Notes: generated from the sequence alone by a model not told the origin. Numbered from the stretch's first letter, positions 1 to 8,411 are shown. The stretch: 11,228 bases of DNA from JBFIHZ01 sp041601535 (GCA_041601535.1 JBFIHZ010000108.1:1-11228); one strand, 5' to 3'. Program-made: numbers and translations.

Positions 1-243
1 CAGTGTGTGTGATTCAGACCCAATACTGAATTCGAAAACGCCGCTCTCGACATAGGTCACCTGTGAATGCGGATGGGCGTGCACATAACCCTCGGCACCT
101 TGTTCAAAACTGGCTCTGGCCATCAGGATGGATTCATCAAAACCCAGCACTTGCCGGCTGACGCCATCACCAACACGCTCAACGGGAACCTGGTCACCGA
201 ATAGAAATAACTCGCTGCTGCGTTTGCTGTCTTGCCTGCTCAT
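1..243 (-). CDS. kdgF: KdgF-like cupin protein, 5' part only (4,5-unsaturated uronate ring opening)
   Basis: This is the first 81 codons of a minus-strand gene cut off by the left window edge; no stop codon is present. The translated part begins MSRQDSKRSSELFLFGDQ and carries an H-x-H-P-H-x-Q cupin metal-binding motif (H55, H57, H59, Q61), followed by a strand like the KdgF/RmlC cupin core (TYVESGVFEF). In the KdgF family the protein converts the unsaturated monouronate from pectin or alginate lyases into the linear ketouronic acid (DKI/DEH). There is no signal peptide, so it is probably cytoplasmic. Its ATG (243-241) overlaps the TGA of the upstream lyase as ATGA, and GAGGA lies 9 bases before it, which fixes the start. 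Assignment rests on half a protein plus strong context; another small cupin is possible. Confidence 0.8.
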   Translation of the reverse strand, partial: MSRQDSKRSSELFLFGDQVPVERVGDGVSRQVLGFDESILMARASFEQGAEGYVHAHPHSQVTYVESGVFEFSIGSESHTL

Positions 244-2501
244 GGTGCCTTGTCCTCAAACAGTGCGTAGTAGCCGGACCAGTCCCAAGTCTTGCCATCA
301 ACCTGTATGGAATGCTCTGCCTTTGCGTCGGTGTTGTAGGATAGGGCCAGATGGATTTGTGCACCGTCTATCGAACTGATGCGAATCAAATCCAACCCGT
401 TCTGGCTGAACCGCTTCAGGCCCCTCAACTGGCTGGCACTGGCGGTGGTGAATTCCCGGCTGCCGTCATACTCGCCATGGGGCTCCAGCACCGAAACAAA
501 TGTCTGGTTGGCTACATCACGGGCCCGCAGGATCAGGCCGGGTTCCCAGCGCAGGTTGAATTGCGGGTCGGTCGCCCCCGTTTCTGTTAATACGGCATGC
601 ATGGCCGCATCCGCCAGCGTGCTGTAGGTGTAAAACCGATCGCCGTTCAGCCAGGTAAGCTGGAACAGCTGGCCGGATGCCACATCCGCTTTGGCCCGGT
701 ACCACAGGTGCTGGTAGCCGTGGTCGCCGCCCAGTGTGGACAGCGTTTTCGTCGCCACCTCCAGCGGCTGGCTGACCGCAGTAATGTGCCCCTTGTAATG
801 CAGTGGCAAGTCGTACATATGAGGCTGCTGGCTGTCTGCCTTCAGCACATCCAGTACGATGGGATGCGGAAAAATACCGGTGTCCAGCAAGGCCATGACG
901 CGGCTGAATGCAACGCCCGGGTAAGCGCCTTGCATGCGGGCAGCGGTAATTTTTATGGCCTCAGTTGCTGCGAACAACAAAGGCGTGGTGCCGACCTTCT
1001 CAGACGCTTTCCAGTCACCATCAAATTGACTTTTGCGGTCCACGACCAGAGTGTTATGCGCCACCGTCTGTTTGGCCCAGCTGGTGTTTTCCGGCAAGTA
1101 ACGCCCGCCGTTTTTTTCCTCCACGTTGAGGAAACGGGCAGCGCCATAGTCGGTGATAATTTCATTGCCGTTGTCGTAAAACAGCCAGCCCAGACGATCA
1201 AAATGACCATGGCCCATGCCCTGGCCGGTTGCCTTGAACACCAAAGCCTGTTCGTTATCGCCTATCTGGTTGCGCAGTAGGGCCAATGCGCCCATCTGGC
1301 CATCCGGCCCGTCGCTGAATTGGCGGCTGGCAAATGCAAACGGCTGGCCAATGCCCTGCTGCATGGCTTCAGCAAGCCGGAACCCGTCTCCGGTCAACAC
1401 GATACGCTGCTGAGCTTCTGCAATGGAGACCAGACCGGGATCAGACGTCATGCCATAGGCGATGGCAACGCCATAACACAGCTCAACCGTATCCAGGCCT
1501 TTATCCTTGAGGGCATCGTTGATCGGGAAAAAATAGCCGCCGTAGCTCAGATGGATGGTGGTATAAACCGCATTGAGCAGAATCCCGTCGCGGTAGGAAA
1601 AGATTTTGCGCGCCGGATCATTGCGCTCTATGGACTGGGCAAACAGCAGGAAAGGCATCAGCGCATAGCGCTGGTAATAGGGGCCTTCACTGTAATATCC
1701 ATCGGGTGAAAACAACAAATCCAGTTGTTTCATAAAGCCGGCCTTGCCGTTCTTCTCAAGCCCGAACAAAGCTTTTTCAATATATTCCTGGTCACCCAGC
1801 ACATAGCCGGTCATGCCCACGGCCGCGACGGCCCAGGTACCGTGATTGTGAATTTTGTCGAAGGTCTGCGGCGCTTCGTCTGACAGAAACGTCACCATGG
1901 GGCGGAACAGGTTTTGCTCGATAAAAGACCGTTCCTCACTGTTCAGGCTGCGATAGATCGCATCGTAGCCCTGGATGCTGGTGACCAGCCACACGGCCTC
2001 ATTCAGACTCTGCCAGAACAGTTTTCCTGCCGCCTGGTTCTTTTTCTCGGGGTGCTCACTCAAGCCGGGATAAAGCCGCGCATAAGCATTGAGCAGATCG
2101 CGGCCAAGTTGCGCATAGGCCTGCTCCCCGGTCAGCAAATACAGGATGCCGGCGTTCTGGATTATGGTCGCGTTGCGCTTGTGCTGCTCGTGGGTATAAC
2201 CGCCACCGGGGTCAACCGGGGTCGGCACGTCCGGCAAGGCCTGCAGATAAGGATCCACGCTGCGTCTGGCACGCTGCAATGCCTGCTCAAACGCGGGCGG
2301 CAGCGGCCCGGAGGCGATGATGCGATCCACCTCTGCCTGAGAAATCAGCAGGCGGGGATGGCCCTGAGCCATGACGCCTTGCTCACTGACCCCGGCACCT
2401 GGCCTGGCTTCGCTGCCGGTAGCTGCAAGGGCAAAGGCACCGGGCACGGCAGTCAGCGCCAGCAGGGCCAACAGAACCGTTAAAATGCGGCCCCGCGTCA
2501 T
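240..2501 (-). CDS. PL17 family exolytic oligoalginate lyase (Alg17C-like), secreted
   Basis: The 753-residue protein matches the two-domain PL17 plan. A signal peptide spans residues 1 to about 26 (hydrophobic core LTVLLALLALTAVPGAFALA), with no lipobox, so it is probably a soluble periplasmic enzyme. An alpha/alpha-toroid follows to about residue 390, then a heparinase II/III-like beta-sheet domain (about 400-640). Catalytic positions known from Saccharophagus Alg17C (N201, H202, Y258, H413, recalled from memory) align here at a constant +18 offset as N219, H220, Y276 and H431. The zinc ligands likewise align as H433, D451 and H482. The family releases unsaturated monouronate from the ends of alginate oligomers by beta-elimination. 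The start ATG overlaps the PL6 stop and the stop overlaps the kdgF start, both as ATGA. No strong ribosome site precedes it, which suggests translation coupled to PL6. Confidence 0.93.
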   Translation of the reverse strand: MTRGRILTVLLALLALTAVPGAFALAATGSEARPGAGVSEQGVMAQGHPRLLISQAEVDRIIASGPLPPAFEQALQRARRSVDPYLQALPDVPTPVDPGGGYTHEQHKRNATIIQNAGILYLLTGEQAYAQLGRDLLNAYARLYPGLSEHPEKKNQAAGKLFWQSLNEAVWLVTSIQGYDAIYRSLNSEERSFIEQNLFRPMVTFLSDEAPQTFDKIHNHGTWAVAAVGMTGYVLGDQEYIEKALFGLEKNGKAGFMKQLDLLFSPDGYYSEGPYYQRYALMPFLLFAQSIERNDPARKIFSYRDGILLNAVYTTIHLSYGGYFFPINDALKDKGLDTVELCYGVAIAYGMTSDPGLVSIAEAQQRIVLTGDGFRLAEAMQQGIGQPFAFASRQFSDGPDGQMGALALLRNQIGDNEQALVFKATGQGMGHGHFDRLGWLFYDNGNEIITDYGAARFLNVEEKNGGRYLPENTSWAKQTVAHNTLVVDRKSQFDGDWKASEKVGTTPLLFAATEAIKITAARMQGAYPGVAFSRVMALLDTGIFPHPIVLDVLKADSQQPHMYDLPLHYKGHITAVSQPLEVATKTLSTLGGDHGYQHLWYRAKADVASGQLFQLTWLNGDRFYTYSTLADAAMHAVLTETGATDPQFNLRWEPGLILRARDVANQTFVSVLEPHGEYDGSREFTTASASQLRGLKRFSQNGLDLIRISSIDGAQIHLALSYNTDAKAEHSIQVDGKTWDWSGYYALFEDKAP

Positions 2502-4750
2502 GGCTGGCTCACATTACCCGCCAGCGTGGCGGAACCGTTGATCACTTCGGGGTCTGGCGTGTTCACAAAGTGGTTGTTGCTGATCGTGGTTAGCGGGTCA
2601 CCCACCGTGTGTTTGACACGAACTGGCTGGCTGTCGGAAAACCGGTTGCCGTCCATCGTGGCGCGCTGCACGCCGTGCAAATAGACCGAGGAAGCGGACT
2701 GGTTGCGCTTGTTGTTGCCGACCTCGCTGAGCGTTGAATTGCTCATTTCAAAATGCGGACCAAAGGTGCTTTCATCCGTCCCGCCGCGCTCGATCAGGGC
2801 CACAGCTTCACCTATGTTGGTGAAAACAGAACCCCGGATAATGACGTACTCGGCGTTGTACAAGCCCAGATCATCCGTTTCCTTGTTCAGCTCGAGGATT
2901 GCGCCACTGATGTCCGTAAAGCTCGAGTTGTTGATGCTGATCAAATCGGCAAAGGTGCTTTTCGCTACGGTGAGGAAATTGAACGAATGATTGACGTCCA
3001 GGCCAGAAACCTCACAGTCCTCGACAATCAACCGGTACGCCTTGAGCATGGAATAGCGGCTGGTGCGAATGGCCGTGTTACCGGCAACATCCGGGGCGCT
3101 GCTGCCGGAAATGTGCACTCCCTTGAGTTTCAAACTGCCGCCACTGGCCAGTTCAAACATCGCGGTGCGTTCAAATTCCAGCAGCGGGCGTGGTCCTGCT
3201 GTTGCGGTTTCCACTGCACGAATGGTGATGGGTTTGTCTATCTGGATAAGCTTTGTCGCCAGGTAGTTACCGGGTGACAGTTCGATCACATCGCCCGCGG
3301 ATGCTTGCCGCACTGCGTCCTGCAGGCTGCCTTCGCCTGGCTGGATACGGGTCACTTTTCCCTGGTCGAAGGCAGTCATATTTTCCGGCTTGGGATACCA
3401 GGAAACGCCGGTGTCCTGCCTGGCCAGCAGTTGCAGGTCCGTACTGACACCAACGCCTGCGAGAGCTGATCCGGCAGGGTGCCACAAACCATTCGGCAGC
3501 TTCTCCATGGTAACCGCCTGGCTGGTAAACCCCTCGGCAATGGCAAAAACCGCCACCTGGTTGAGTACGTTTCCGCTGAATTCAATACCGGAAATATCAT
3601 CATGAACCGTGACGATATTTTTGCCGTCCTCGTTATAAATCAGGTTGTTGCTGAATTGCGTGGTCACCGGCACCGCGGTGCGCTCCGCATCACTGCCCGC
3701 GGCAAACTCGATATGCTCACTGTTGATGATGGAGTTGTTCTCTACCAGCGAATCCTCAACCTGATGGTAACGGTTGATGGGTGAGTCGGGTACGCCATTC
3801 ATAATGGTCAGGGCACTGGCAAAACGGTGACCGGTCAATCCCTGCAAATAATTGTTGCGAATGGTTTGCCGCTTGTTGATCAAACGGATGCCGCCGGTGT
3901 GATCAACCCCGTTGCCGAGAAAAATATTATTCTCGACCAGCGTGTCATTGCCGTGCCGTAAGGTCAGTGTCCCGCGCGATTCAAAGAACACGTTGCCGCG
4001 GTACACGTTGCCACCGGATTTGTTGGAAATGACTTCAACCTCACCGTTGCAACGCTCGAAATAGTTGTTTTCAACCGTGGTAAATGAATTGCTCATCGAG
4101 TACTTGCTGGTACCGATACGCAGGGTCTCGCCACCATTGGAGCCCAGAATCGGGCGATGGCCAAAGTAGTTGTGATCAATGCGATGATGATTTTCCTGGC
4201 TGGGCACTGTGTTGAGACGCACCGCCATGGTCACGCCATTGTTGCTTTTACCCACCAGGTGGTTATGGTCAAAGCGGTTATTTCTGCCATACATCGTTAC
4301 CCAGAAATCGGTTTCGGTGCGTTCCGGATTGTTGAACCCATCGATCACCACCTCCGTCACACGGGAATGATTGGCGAGATGTTCGGAATTCCGCCGAAAC
4401 GACAAAACTTCTTTGGTCGGCGTGTACCCATCCCTGAACACCAGGCCTGAGACCACCAGGTACTCGCCCGCCAGCCTGAGATTGGACTGGCCGGTAATAA
4501 TCACCTGGCCTTTGTCCTGTGCGGTCAATGTGATGGGTTTGCCGGGCTGGCCCTGGCCGGTAAACACGATCTCGAAATCATTCCATTGCCCATTGGCCAG
4601 CACCAGCGTGTCACCGGGCTGCAGTTGCTTCAGTGCCTTGCGATACTCTGCCTGGGACGCAACCAGATGTTCCGCTGCACATAGCTGGGTACCGCCAAAG
4701 CAGCCAAGCAATACAAGAATCCCGCTCAATGAATGGACAACACGCTTCAT
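2498..4750 (-). CDS. PL6 family alginate lyase, two beta-helix domains (AlyGC-like), secreted
   Basis: The protein is a chondroitinase B-like parallel beta-helix lyase that cleaves alginate (poly-mannuronate or MG blocks, according to family member). Numbered from the upstream ATG at 4759, the key residues E240, E242, K247 and R268 align at a constant +27 offset with the AlyGC calcium ligands and catalytic pair (E213, E215, K220, R241, recalled from memory). The first helix spans about 30-400. A second helix starts near 470 (IQPGEGSLQDAVRQASAGD) and runs to the end, as in the long, two-domain PL6 enzymes. I chose the ATG at 4750 over 4759: GGAA lies 10 bases upstream of it, while 4759 has almost no spacing, and MKR is a normal signal-peptide start. 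Export may be as a lipoprotein (VLLGC) or by ordinary cleavage after LCAA. It is the first gene of the coupled PL6-PL17-kdgF set. Confidence 0.92.
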   Translation of the reverse strand: MKRVVHSLSGILVLLGCFGGTQLCAAEHLVASQAEYRKALKQLQPGDTLVLANGQWNDFEIVFTGQGQPGKPITLTAQDKGQVIITGQSNLRLAGEYLVVSGLVFRDGYTPTKEVLSFRRNSEHLANHSRVTEVVIDGFNNPERTETDFWVTMYGRNNRFDHNHLVGKSNNGVTMAVRLNTVPSQENHHRIDHNYFGHRPILGSNGGETLRIGTSKYSMSNSFTTVENNYFERCNGEVEVISNKSGGNVYRGNVFFESRGTLTLRHGNDTLVENNIFLGNGVDHTGGIRLINKRQTIRNNYLQGLTGHRFASALTIMNGVPDSPINRYHQVEDSLVENNSIINSEHIEFAAGSDAERTAVPVTTQFSNNLIYNEDGKNIVTVHDDISGIEFSGNVLNQVAVFAIAEGFTSQAVTMEKLPNGLWHPAGSALAGVGVSTDLQLLARQDTGVSWYPKPENMTAFDQGKVTRIQPGEGSLQDAVRQASAGDVIELSPGNYLATKLIQIDKPITIRAVETATAGPRPLLEFERTAMFELASGGSLKLKGVHISGSSAPDVAGNTAIRTSRYSMLKAYRLIVEDCEVSGLDVNHSFNFLTVAKSTFADLISINNSSFTDISGAILELNKETDDLGLYNAEYVIIRGSVFTNIGEAVALIERGGTDESTFGPHFEMSNSTLSEVGNNKRNQSASSVYLHGVQRATMDGNRFSDSQPVRVKHTVGDPLTTISNNHFVNTPDPEVINGSATLAGNVSQP

Positions 4751-4821
4751 TTGACACATTTTCCGGTCTGGTTAAAGGCACCGTATTCAACGGCGGGTGC
4801 TTTCGATCGCTTCGGGAAATC

Positions 4822-4857
4822 CAGGTCCCGCCGGCCGGGGGAGCCGGCGGGAACCTG
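4822..4857 (-). terminator. Strong GC-rich hairpin between receptor and PL6 genes
   Basis: Bases 4826-4835 and 4843-4852 pair perfectly (10 bp), with a 7-base loop. After one bulged base (4853), 4822-4825 pairs with 4854-4857, making a 14-bp stem. On the transcribed minus strand the stem is followed only by GATTTCCC, so the long U-run of a classic intrinsic terminator is missing. It may be a partial terminator, or a structure that blocks 3' exonucleases so that the receptor message outlasts the lyase message. Confidence 0.5.
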
Positions 4858-4904
4858 ACGGACAACCACCCGGGCCGTGAATTAGCCGATGTTATCCAAT
4901 CCTG

Positions 4905-4927
4905 ACCGACCGCCTTTCACGGTCGGT
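4905..4927 (-). terminator. Perfect 8-bp hairpin just after the receptor stop
   Basis: ACCGACCG (4905-4912) and CGGTCGGT (4920-4927) form a perfect 8-bp stem around the loop CCTTTCA, about 43 bases past the receptor stop codon. No U-run follows on the minus strand (CAGGATTGG), so termination would be weak or need Rho. Together with the larger hairpin further downstream it probably lowers or separates lyase expression from receptor expression. Confidence 0.45.
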
Positions 4928-4969
4928 TGCGGGCTTTGGTCAACACCACCCGGCGGGGCGCTGCAACAC

Positions 4970-7900
4970 TCAGAATTTTCCGCGAAGCCCCAGGAAGTAA
5001 CGCGGGCCGTAAACATTTACTTCACCCAGGTTATCCGTAGTGTAGAAGTACTGCTCTTTTGGTGCATTGAACAGGTTGATTCCTTCCAGCGAGATGCGGA
5101 AATTCTTGCTGATCTGGTAGGACATTCTGGCTTCCCAGACGCCCACATCACCCACATAGCGCAACCGGGTGCCATTGCTGGTATAGGGCTGGAAGTATTC
5201 GCTGCGGTATTTGTAGATCAGGCTGGCATCGAAGTTGCCCCAGCCCCAGTACAGCACGCCGGAAAACACGTGCTCGGAAAAGCCAGGGACATTACCCGGA
5301 GCCACAATACCAATGGCTGTTTGCTCCCGGGTGCCATCCAGGTTGGTGATATACAGGTCACCGTAATTGCTGTCTTCAAATTCGAAATCCGAGTTGCCGT
5401 AGTTATAGCCCAGTTTCACGCCCAGTCCGCTCAGGTAGCCGGGCAAGGTGGAAAAGTTGTGGGCGGCAGTCACTTCAATGCCCCACAGGGTACTGGTGCT
5501 GGAATCGGTTTCGGTAACAACTACCGGGCGGCTGATCTCTATACCGTCAATAACGAACGTTTCGAGGGTTTCAACCTGCTGAAAGCCGCCGGTGAACTTC
5601 TTGTAATACACCCCAAAGGTCAGGATGGAATCCTCATTCGGGTACCATTCAATGGCGGTGTCGAAGTTCCAGGACATCAGCGGATCCGTCGCCGGATTAC
5701 CTGAACCATCCACACCATCAATCAGGTCGTTCGGGTCGATAATATCTTCCTCTTCGTTCAGGTCAAACGAACGGTTGAAGCCAAGATCGCCCGGGTCAGC
5801 GCGAGACATCGCGCGGTAGACCGCACCACGCAGCAGAACGTCGTCACTGAGATCCATGACCGCGTTCAGGCTTGGCAGCAACTCGGTATAGCTGTGTTTC
5901 GCCTGCACCTGCTCCAGTTCTCCGGTAGGTGCGATGGAATAAAAACCACCCTCATCCTGGCTGATCGTATAAGCAGAACGCCAGGCGTTGGCTTTAACTT
6001 CGGTATTCACTACCCTCACACCGAAATTACCCGTTACCGTGTGATTGGCCAGCGAGCCTTCAAAATTAGCCATCAGGTAAGCGGCCAGTGTTGTTTCGGT
6101 AACATCCGTTGTGGAAGGGTTCTCCCGGTTTTGTTCCGGGTAGGCAAACGACAGGTTGTGGAAATCCAGTATGCCCTGGGTGACGCACATGGTATCGAAG
6201 GTCGCCCAGGATGAACCGGTACCCGTCGTTGGCTGACCGGTAGCTGAGTCGATATTGGTGATCAGGTCGCCATCTGCTTCGGACCCCAGGAAACCGGTTT
6301 CAGGGAAATCGGTACGGCATGCTTCATTGATGGCCAGTATGGCATCGCGCTCTTCCTGCGAACTGTCATCCAGGTTCGGCGTTGTGAAGCGCGTTCCACC
6401 CAGGTTCAGATAGCTGAGCTCGGAATAGCGCACACCACCTTCAAGTGCGGTGATGCCACCCCAGTCGACCAGCAGGTCGAAATCCAGGCGGCCGGATTTG
6501 ATTTCATTGGTGCGGTCAACGTCGGAGTCGATGCGGGCGCGGTACTCATCGGAGAACAAGGCGTGGTTGGTTACATCAAAGTCCCACAGCGTCCATTGGG
6601 GAATGCCGCTGGCACGATCCCACTGCGCATCGGGCCGGTAGCCACCGGGTGTGTTGTTGCCGTATATGTCCTGGTTATCCGATTGCAGGCGCAACGAGAT
6701 TTGTTGCTCAATCCGTTCGGTTTTTGAATACGAAAGGTCGCCTGAAAGCATAAGCCGGTCCGTGGCCTGGAAAGCAATGTTCAGCCCGCCACCAGAGTAT
6801 GTCTCTTCGCGTGAATACACCTCGCTGTTGGATTCCACGGCTGTTTCACTCAACCAGTTTTCCACTGCGCCCAGTGGAGAGGTGACCACGGCGGGCCCGG
6901 TTACACCTGCGAGTGAGCGTTTCTGGTTGGCAAAATTGAGATCATTGCGTAACTCGGACTGGGTTCGCTCTGATAACTGCACGTCCAGGTTGATATCCCA
7001 CTGGTCATTCGGTTGCCACTGGACTGCGGCGAAGAAGGCGTCGCGCTCATCGTTGGTATCGTTCTGCCGGTAACCACGGCTGGAAGGTGCGAATCCAAAC
7101 GCGATGCCGTCACTATAAGCCAGCCCGGTATCCGGGTTGATGGCCGTGTTGTAGCCCTGGTTGGAACGGCCATCTATCTGGTCTTCGCAATCGCCGGTGG
7201 ATGACCTATAGAAGCCTTCGTTTGTCACAGTGGGGTCATTCAGACAGGCAAACAATGAAGTACCGGTGGGGCTGGAACTGCGAACCTCCTGTTCGGGCTG
7301 GGAGATATCGCTGTGCTGGTAACCCAGTGAAAGGCCGATCTGGCCGCCATTGCTGGTATCAAACTGATCCACATAGCTTACGGTTCCGCGCCACCCCAGG
7401 TCATTTGACAACTGGGCGTCAATGTCCTGCTGGTCCGGGTTGTAGCTGCCTTTTAGATCAAACTGGAAGCGCTGTTTGCCGTAATTCAGCGGTCGCAGTG
7501 TTTCCAGCGCAATCAACCCGGCGACGCCGCCTTCTACCAATTGCGCGTTCTGCGTTTTATACACCATGAGCTTGCTCATCAACTCGGACGGGAACTGGGA
7601 GAAGTTCACCGAGCGATCGCCACTGCCATTGGTGGCATCGCGGCCGTTAAACGTGGTTGCGCTGAGAAACGGCCCCAGGCCGCGAATCGAGACTTCCGTG
7701 GCACCGCCGTTTTCACGGTGGGAGGCGACACCGGTCAGCGATTCAAGCGCCTCACCGATGGAGAGCGCTGGCAGTTCGCCGATATCGGATGCCGACAGGC
7801 CATCGACAACCAGAATGTTGTCCCGTTTAATTTCAATCGCGTCCTGGATTACCTGGCGGGTAGCCGAAACTATGACCTCTTCCAGAGCGCCACCCTCTGC

Positions 7901-8032
7901 GGATGCCGCCTCCTGCGCCACACTGGGACTACCGGCCAAAAGAGCTGCCATCAGCGCAAGCCCCTTAACGAACAAATTATCTGACAGTAGGTGAGACTTC
8001 CCATTCAGCTGGGAAAAAACATTCTTCATCAT
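4970..8032 (-). CDS. TonB-dependent outer-membrane receptor, probably for alginate oligosaccharides
   Basis: This 1020-residue protein has the full layout of a TonB-dependent transporter. The signal peptide has a hydrophobic core at about 21-34 and probable cleavage after SVA at 39. A TonB-box-like EEVIVSAT follows at 51-58. The plug domain covers about 60-185 (IGEALESLTGVASHRENGGATEVSIRGLG, then the VYKTQNAQLVEGGVAG stretch), and a long 22-strand-type barrel ends in GPRYFLGLRGKF with the C-terminal Phe typical of BAM substrates. It resembles the large carbohydrate-linked receptors of Caulobacter, Xanthomonas and marine gammaproteobacteria (TIGR01782-like). Two ATG codons lie in tandem (8032 and 8029); neither has a strong ribosome site (GCGAAG only). 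The substrate is inferred from the lyases downstream and the divergent GntR regulator. A starch, pectin or other oligosaccharide receptor cannot be excluded from sequence alone. Confidence 0.93.
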   Translation of the reverse strand: MMKNVFSQLNGKSHLLSDNLFVKGLALMAALLAGSPSVAQEAASAEGGALEEVIVSATRQVIQDAIEIKRDNILVVDGLSASDIGELPALSIGEALESLTGVASHRENGGATEVSIRGLGPFLSATTFNGRDATNGSGDRSVNFSQFPSELMSKLMVYKTQNAQLVEGGVAGLIALETLRPLNYGKQRFQFDLKGSYNPDQQDIDAQLSNDLGWRGTVSYVDQFDTSNGGQIGLSLGYQHSDISQPEQEVRSSSPTGTSLFACLNDPTVTNEGFYRSSTGDCEDQIDGRSNQGYNTAINPDTGLAYSDGIAFGFAPSSRGYRQNDTNDERDAFFAAVQWQPNDQWDINLDVQLSERTQSELRNDLNFANQKRSLAGVTGPAVVTSPLGAVENWLSETAVESNSEVYSREETYSGGGLNIAFQATDRLMLSGDLSYSKTERIEQQISLRLQSDNQDIYGNNTPGGYRPDAQWDRASGIPQWTLWDFDVTNHALFSDEYRARIDSDVDRTNEIKSGRLDFDLLVDWGGITALEGGVRYSELSYLNLGGTRFTTPNLDDSSQEERDAILAINEACRTDFPETGFLGSEADGDLITNIDSATGQPTTGTGSSWATFDTMCVTQGILDFHNLSFAYPEQNRENPSTTDVTETTLAAYLMANFEGSLANHTVTGNFGVRVVNTEVKANAWRSAYTISQDEGGFYSIAPTGELEQVQAKHSYTELLPSLNAVMDLSDDVLLRGAVYRAMSRADPGDLGFNRSFDLNEEEDIIDPNDLIDGVDGSGNPATDPLMSWNFDTAIEWYPNEDSILTFGVYYKKFTGGFQQVETLETFVIDGIEISRPVVVTETDSSTSTLWGIEVTAAHNFSTLPGYLSGLGVKLGYNYGNSDFEFEDSNYGDLYITNLDGTREQTAIGIVAPGNVPGFSEHVFSGVLYWGWGNFDASLIYKYRSEYFQPYTSNGTRLRYVGDVGVWEARMSYQISKNFRISLEGINLFNAPKEQYFYTTDNLGEVNVYGPRYFLGLRGKF

Positions 8033-8135
8033 CGTCTTCGCCTGTGTTGTGAGCGTTTAAGTTGACCCCCGGGAAGGAGAGCCGCGGTGTTAACTTTTGG
8101 CTGTCAGCAGCCTTTATCTTTATTGGGCGAAAAGG

Positions 8136-8165
8136 ATCATAACCAATTTTTGTTTATCTGGTCAA
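8136..8165 (-). promoter_or_regulatory. Probable sigma-70 promoter of the receptor gene (proximal)
   Basis: Read on the minus strand, TTGACC (8165-8160) is a 5/6 match to the -35 box and TATGAT (8141-8136) a 5/6 match to the -10 box, with an 18-base spacer. Transcription would start near 8129, giving a leader of roughly 97 bases before the receptor ATG. The -35 lies inside TCTGGTCAAAT, a possible half-site for the divergent regulator, which would suit repression. Confidence 0.5.
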
Positions 8166-8183
8166 ATAAAGTTAAACCAAAGT

Positions 8184-8211
8184 GTCATAATTATTTACTA
8201 AAATTGGTCAA
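8184..8211 (-). promoter_or_regulatory. Second promoter-like sequence for the receptor gene (distal)
   Basis: On the minus strand TTGACC (8211-8206) and TATGAC (8189-8184) are separated by 16 bases. This is a weaker match than the proximal one (5/6 and 4/6, short spacer). Its -35 sits in AATTGGTCAAT, the same TGGTCAA core found at the proximal -35, so the two boxes could be tandem promoters with a common operator overlap. Confidence 0.35.
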
Positions 8212-8321
8212 TATGCTATTCTTACCACTGAATCAACAGGCATTGAATTCAGCGGGTTTTTACGGATTATGCTCAATAGATATACGCACCAAGGCCATTT
8301 ATACATGTGTGTTAACATTTG

Positions 8322-8336
8322 TTTTGGTAGACAAAA
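8322..8336. promoter_or_regulatory. Candidate GntR-family operator, TTTTG-N5-CAAAA
   Basis: TTTTGGTAGACAAAA is a perfect 5+5 inverted repeat around a 5-base centre, with the TGGT core common in FadR-subfamily operators. It lies 76 bases before the regulator ATG and about 157 bases upstream of the proximal receptor -35. That position fits autoregulation of the GntR gene best. The match to the family is by eye only. Confidence 0.4.
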
Positions 8337-8411
8337 TACCTGTCCAATTTTCACATGCAAAAGCAGGCAGGCTCAGTAGACCAACGGCTCATCACTTCAG
8401 GGATTTACGCT

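Larger units (their letters stand above)
4751..4969 (-). other. Receptor-lyase intergenic region with two hairpins
   Basis: The gap of 219 bases contains no gene. It carries two stem-loops, listed separately, between the receptor stop and the PL6 start. TCTGGTTAAA at 4767-4776 differs by one base from TCTGGTCAAA at 8157-8166 in front of the receptor gene, so it may be a shared regulator half-site, or chance. I see no convincing sigma-70 promoter for PL6 here. The lyases may depend on readthrough from the receptor transcript, on processing, or on a weak internal promoter. Confidence 0.5.
8033..8411. promoter_or_regulatory. Divergent control region between receptor and GntR regulator genes
   Basis: This 379-base, visibly AT-rich stretch separates the receptor gene (leftward) from the regulator gene (rightward). 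It holds two tandem leftward promoter-like sequences (8136-8165 and 8184-8211) and a perfect inverted repeat TTTTG-GTAGA-CAAAA (8322-8336). Several further TGGT/ACCA half-sites also occur (near 8143, 8159, 8177 and 8206); TGGT...ACCA cores are typical of FadR/PdhR/UxuR-type operators. For the regulator itself I find only a weak rightward candidate, TTAACA at 8312-8317, with a poor -10. No gene is visible; an in-frame ATG at 8355 exists but lacks a ribosome site. Confidence 0.7.

Noticed and set aside
597..1280. Open frame of 227 codons on the plus strand
   Set aside because: It is antisense to the PL17 gene, and its composition (Cys, His, Gln-rich) is typical of a shadow frame.
4889..5704. 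Open frame of 271 codons on the plus strand
   Set aside because: It lies opposite the receptor gene, whose whole-length protein is clearly real; the translation looks like no family and has no ribosome site.
8355..8411. Upstream in-frame ATG for the GntR regulator
   Set aside because: There is no ribosome site before it, and the extra 19 residues fall outside the family's N-terminus; the ATG at 8412 has AGGGA at good spacing.
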